Positions 5,719 through 6,712 of a DNA stretch of 6,712 bases are shown piece by piece (position 1 is the first letter of the stretch; every line of letters starts with the position of its first letter). The stretch lies in contig CAAFFR010000131.1 in NCBI GenBank assembly GCA_900762245.1, positions 1 to 6,712 of the forward strand, written 5' to 3'. Source of the DNA: an uncultured Oscillospiraceae bacterium (GTDB lineage Bacteria; Bacillota_A; Clostridia; Oscillospirales; Oscillospiraceae). Below the pieces are notes generated by a model. The model was not told where the DNA came from. It did no database searches and saw only the letters and a program-made list of their open reading frames with translations. Made by a program: the position numbers and the translations under genes.

Positions 5719-6597
5719 ATGCATTTTGTAGAAGCGAAAGGAATTTTGTCCGGCGGCAACGGTATGAATCTGTACCGGGGATGCACCCATGGCTGTATCT
5801 ATTGTGACAGCCGCAGCCTGTGCTATCAGATGAGCCATGCCTTCGAGGATGTTGAAGTGAAGAAAAATGCGCTGGAGCTGCTGGAAAAGACGCTGAAGGG
5901 TAAGAAAAAGCGCTGCATGATCGGCACCGGTGCCATGACGGACCCCTATATTCCGCTGGAAGAACAGCTGCGCATGACCCGGGGCGCGCTGGAACTGATC
6001 GAAAAGTACGGGTTCGGCATTGCCATTCAGACAAAATCTGCCCGAATCCTCCGGGATCTGGATGTTTTGACCGGGATTAACCGCAAGGCAAAGGCAGTGG
6101 TGCAGATGACCCTGACCACCCAGGACGATGCTTTGTGCCGGATTCTGGAGCCCAACGTTTCCGTCACCTCGGAACGGGTTGCGGCGCTGAAGACTTTCCG
6201 GGAGGCGGGGATTTCCACAGTGGTGTGGCTGGCCCCTATTCTTCCTTATATCAATGACAGCCGGGAGAACATTCAGGGGATTCTGGAAAGCTGTATTGAT
6301 GCCGGAGTGAAGGGCGTCCTCTGCTTTAACATGGGACTGACCCTGCGGGACGGAAACCGGGAATATTTTTACGCCCAGCTGGACCGGCACTTCCCGGGAT
6401 TGAAACAGCGCTACATCCGGGAATTCGGAAACCGTTACGAGATCAACAGCCCCCGGAACCGGGAATTGATGCAGATGTTCCACGAAACCTGCGAAAAAGC
6501 AGGGATGATGCACAGCATTGACCAGATTTTTCACTTTCTGCACGAATTTGAGGAAAAAGATGAGAATACGCAGATCAGATTTTGGCAGGAAGTGTAA
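5719..6597 (+). CDS. SPL-family (SplB-like) radical SAM protein
   Basis: A 292-residue soluble protein. The start ATG has GGAGG at 5710-5714, 4 nt upstream, which is slightly tight. Seen: the [4Fe-4S]/SAM motif C22-x3-C26-x2-C29 in the setting NLYRGCTHGCIYCDSR, followed by GTGAMTDPYIPLE (69-81) and IQTKSARILRDLDVL (103-117). These segments match the COG1533 group that includes spore photoproduct lyase and its many uncharacterised relatives. It is shorter than true spore photoproduct lyase (about 340 residues), and its N-terminus starts almost directly at the cluster motif, so DNA repair of spore photoproduct should not be assumed. Further cysteines (C35, C66 and others) could serve a second role. 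It is transcribed alone, divergent from the MATE gene. Reaction and substrate are unknown; membership of the family is secure. Confidence 0.88.
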   Translation: MHFVEAKGILSGGNGMNLYRGCTHGCIYCDSRSLCYQMSHAFEDVEVKKNALELLEKTLKGKKKRCMIGTGAMTDPYIPLEEQLRMTRGALELIEKYGFGIAIQTKSARILRDLDVLTGINRKAKAVVQMTLTTQDDALCRILEPNVSVTSERVAALKTFREAGISTVVWLAPILPYINDSRENIQGILESCIDAGVKGVLCFNMGLTLRDGNREYFYAQLDRHFPGLKQRYIREFGNRYEINSPRNRELMQMFHETCEKAGMMHSIDQIFHFLHEFEEKDENTQIRFWQEV

Positions 6598-6617
6598 ATG
6601 GACATTTATCGGGCAAT

Positions 6618-6631
6618 GGCGCGGGAGCGCC
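6618..6631 (+). repeat. Short GC-rich hairpin after the radical SAM gene
   Basis: GGCGC-GGGA-GCGCC forms a 5-bp stem with a 4-nt loop, 20 bp past the stop codon. No T run follows, so it is not a standard intrinsic terminator. It sits directly before the palindromic repeat and may be part of the same structured 3' region. Confidence 0.35.
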
Positions 6632-6636
6632 CAAAG

Positions 6637-6674
6637 CCTTCCCCCGGGGGGAAGGTGGCACGGCGTAAGCCGTG
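6637..6674. repeat. Palindromic intergenic repeat (REP/MITE-like), two hairpins
   Basis: The first palindrome, CCTTCCCCCGGGGGGAAGG (6637-6655), is symmetric except for one extra G. The second, CACGGC-GTAA-GCCGTG (6659-6674), is a 6-bp stem with a GTAA (GNRA-type) loop. GACGGATGAGGGG follows. I recall closely similar elements spread between genes in Faecalibacterium-like and other gut Clostridia; that is memory, not a search. It starts 39 bp after the radical SAM stop, and its hairpins may end or stabilise that transcript. Only one copy is in the window. Confidence 0.65.
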
Positions 6675-6712
6675 ACGGATGAGGGGTGGCGTGCAGTTCC
6701 AAGTCAGGAAAA

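Noticed and set aside
6598..6675. 25-codon frame starting right after the radical SAM stop (TAAATG)
   Set aside because: No ribosome site of its own, and most of it is the palindromic repeat, so coding is unlikely.
5698..6702. Minus-strand 334-codon frame opposite the radical SAM gene
   Set aside because: The plus-strand radical SAM motifs are unmistakable, and the antisense product has no motif and reads through the palindromic repeat.
1..6712. CRISPR array, tRNA, riboswitch, insertion-sequence transposase
   Set aside because: No regularly spaced repeats, no cloverleaf, no long structured leader and no transposase motif were seen on either strand.

Overview
The window looks like DNA from gut Firmicutes (Clostridia). 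It falls into two parts that do not belong together by gene content, base composition or codon style. They meet at about position 2926.

Left part (1 to about 2926, plus strand): the core of a Gram-positive exopolysaccharide/capsule operon, moderately A+T-rich and most like a Lachnospiraceae genome. In order it holds the 3' end of a Wzz/CapA-type chain-length regulator, a CpsD/CapB-type bacterial tyrosine kinase with a YYGx-repeat tail, a membrane-anchored protein with two Ig-like (DUF5011-type) modules, and the first 316 codons of a polyprenyl-phosphate sugar-1-phosphate transferase. Gaps are short and each complete gene has a good Shine-Dalgarno, so this reads as one transcription unit. The regulator and kinase would form the BY-kinase complex that controls chain length and export. 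The transferase would load the first sugar on undecaprenyl phosphate.

Junction (about 2926): the transferase stops matching its family right after the SPGPVFFS motif, before any catalytic residue. The frame stays open to 4084 only because it reads the antisense of the next gene. This is either a chimeric assembly or a real deletion/recombination, and the sequence alone cannot decide.

Right part (about 2930 to 6712): visibly G+C-richer and like an Oscillospiraceae/Ruminococcaceae (Faecalibacterium-like) genome. A minus-strand pair encodes a MATE-family exporter followed by an FMN-dependent alpha-hydroxy-acid oxidizing protein with an N-terminal four-Cys motif, ended by a perfect 10-bp-stem terminator. 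Divergent from it, on the plus strand, is an SPL-family (SplB-like) radical SAM protein. The 200-bp divergent spacer carries a convincing sigma-A-type promoter for each direction. The right edge holds a compact palindromic intergenic repeat (two hairpins).

I see no CRISPR array, tRNA, rRNA, transposase or phage gene. I do not see a convincing new multi-gene system. The points most worth a second look are the junction, the four-Cys motif of the oxidase, the palindromic repeat and the Ig-like gene inside the polysaccharide operon.
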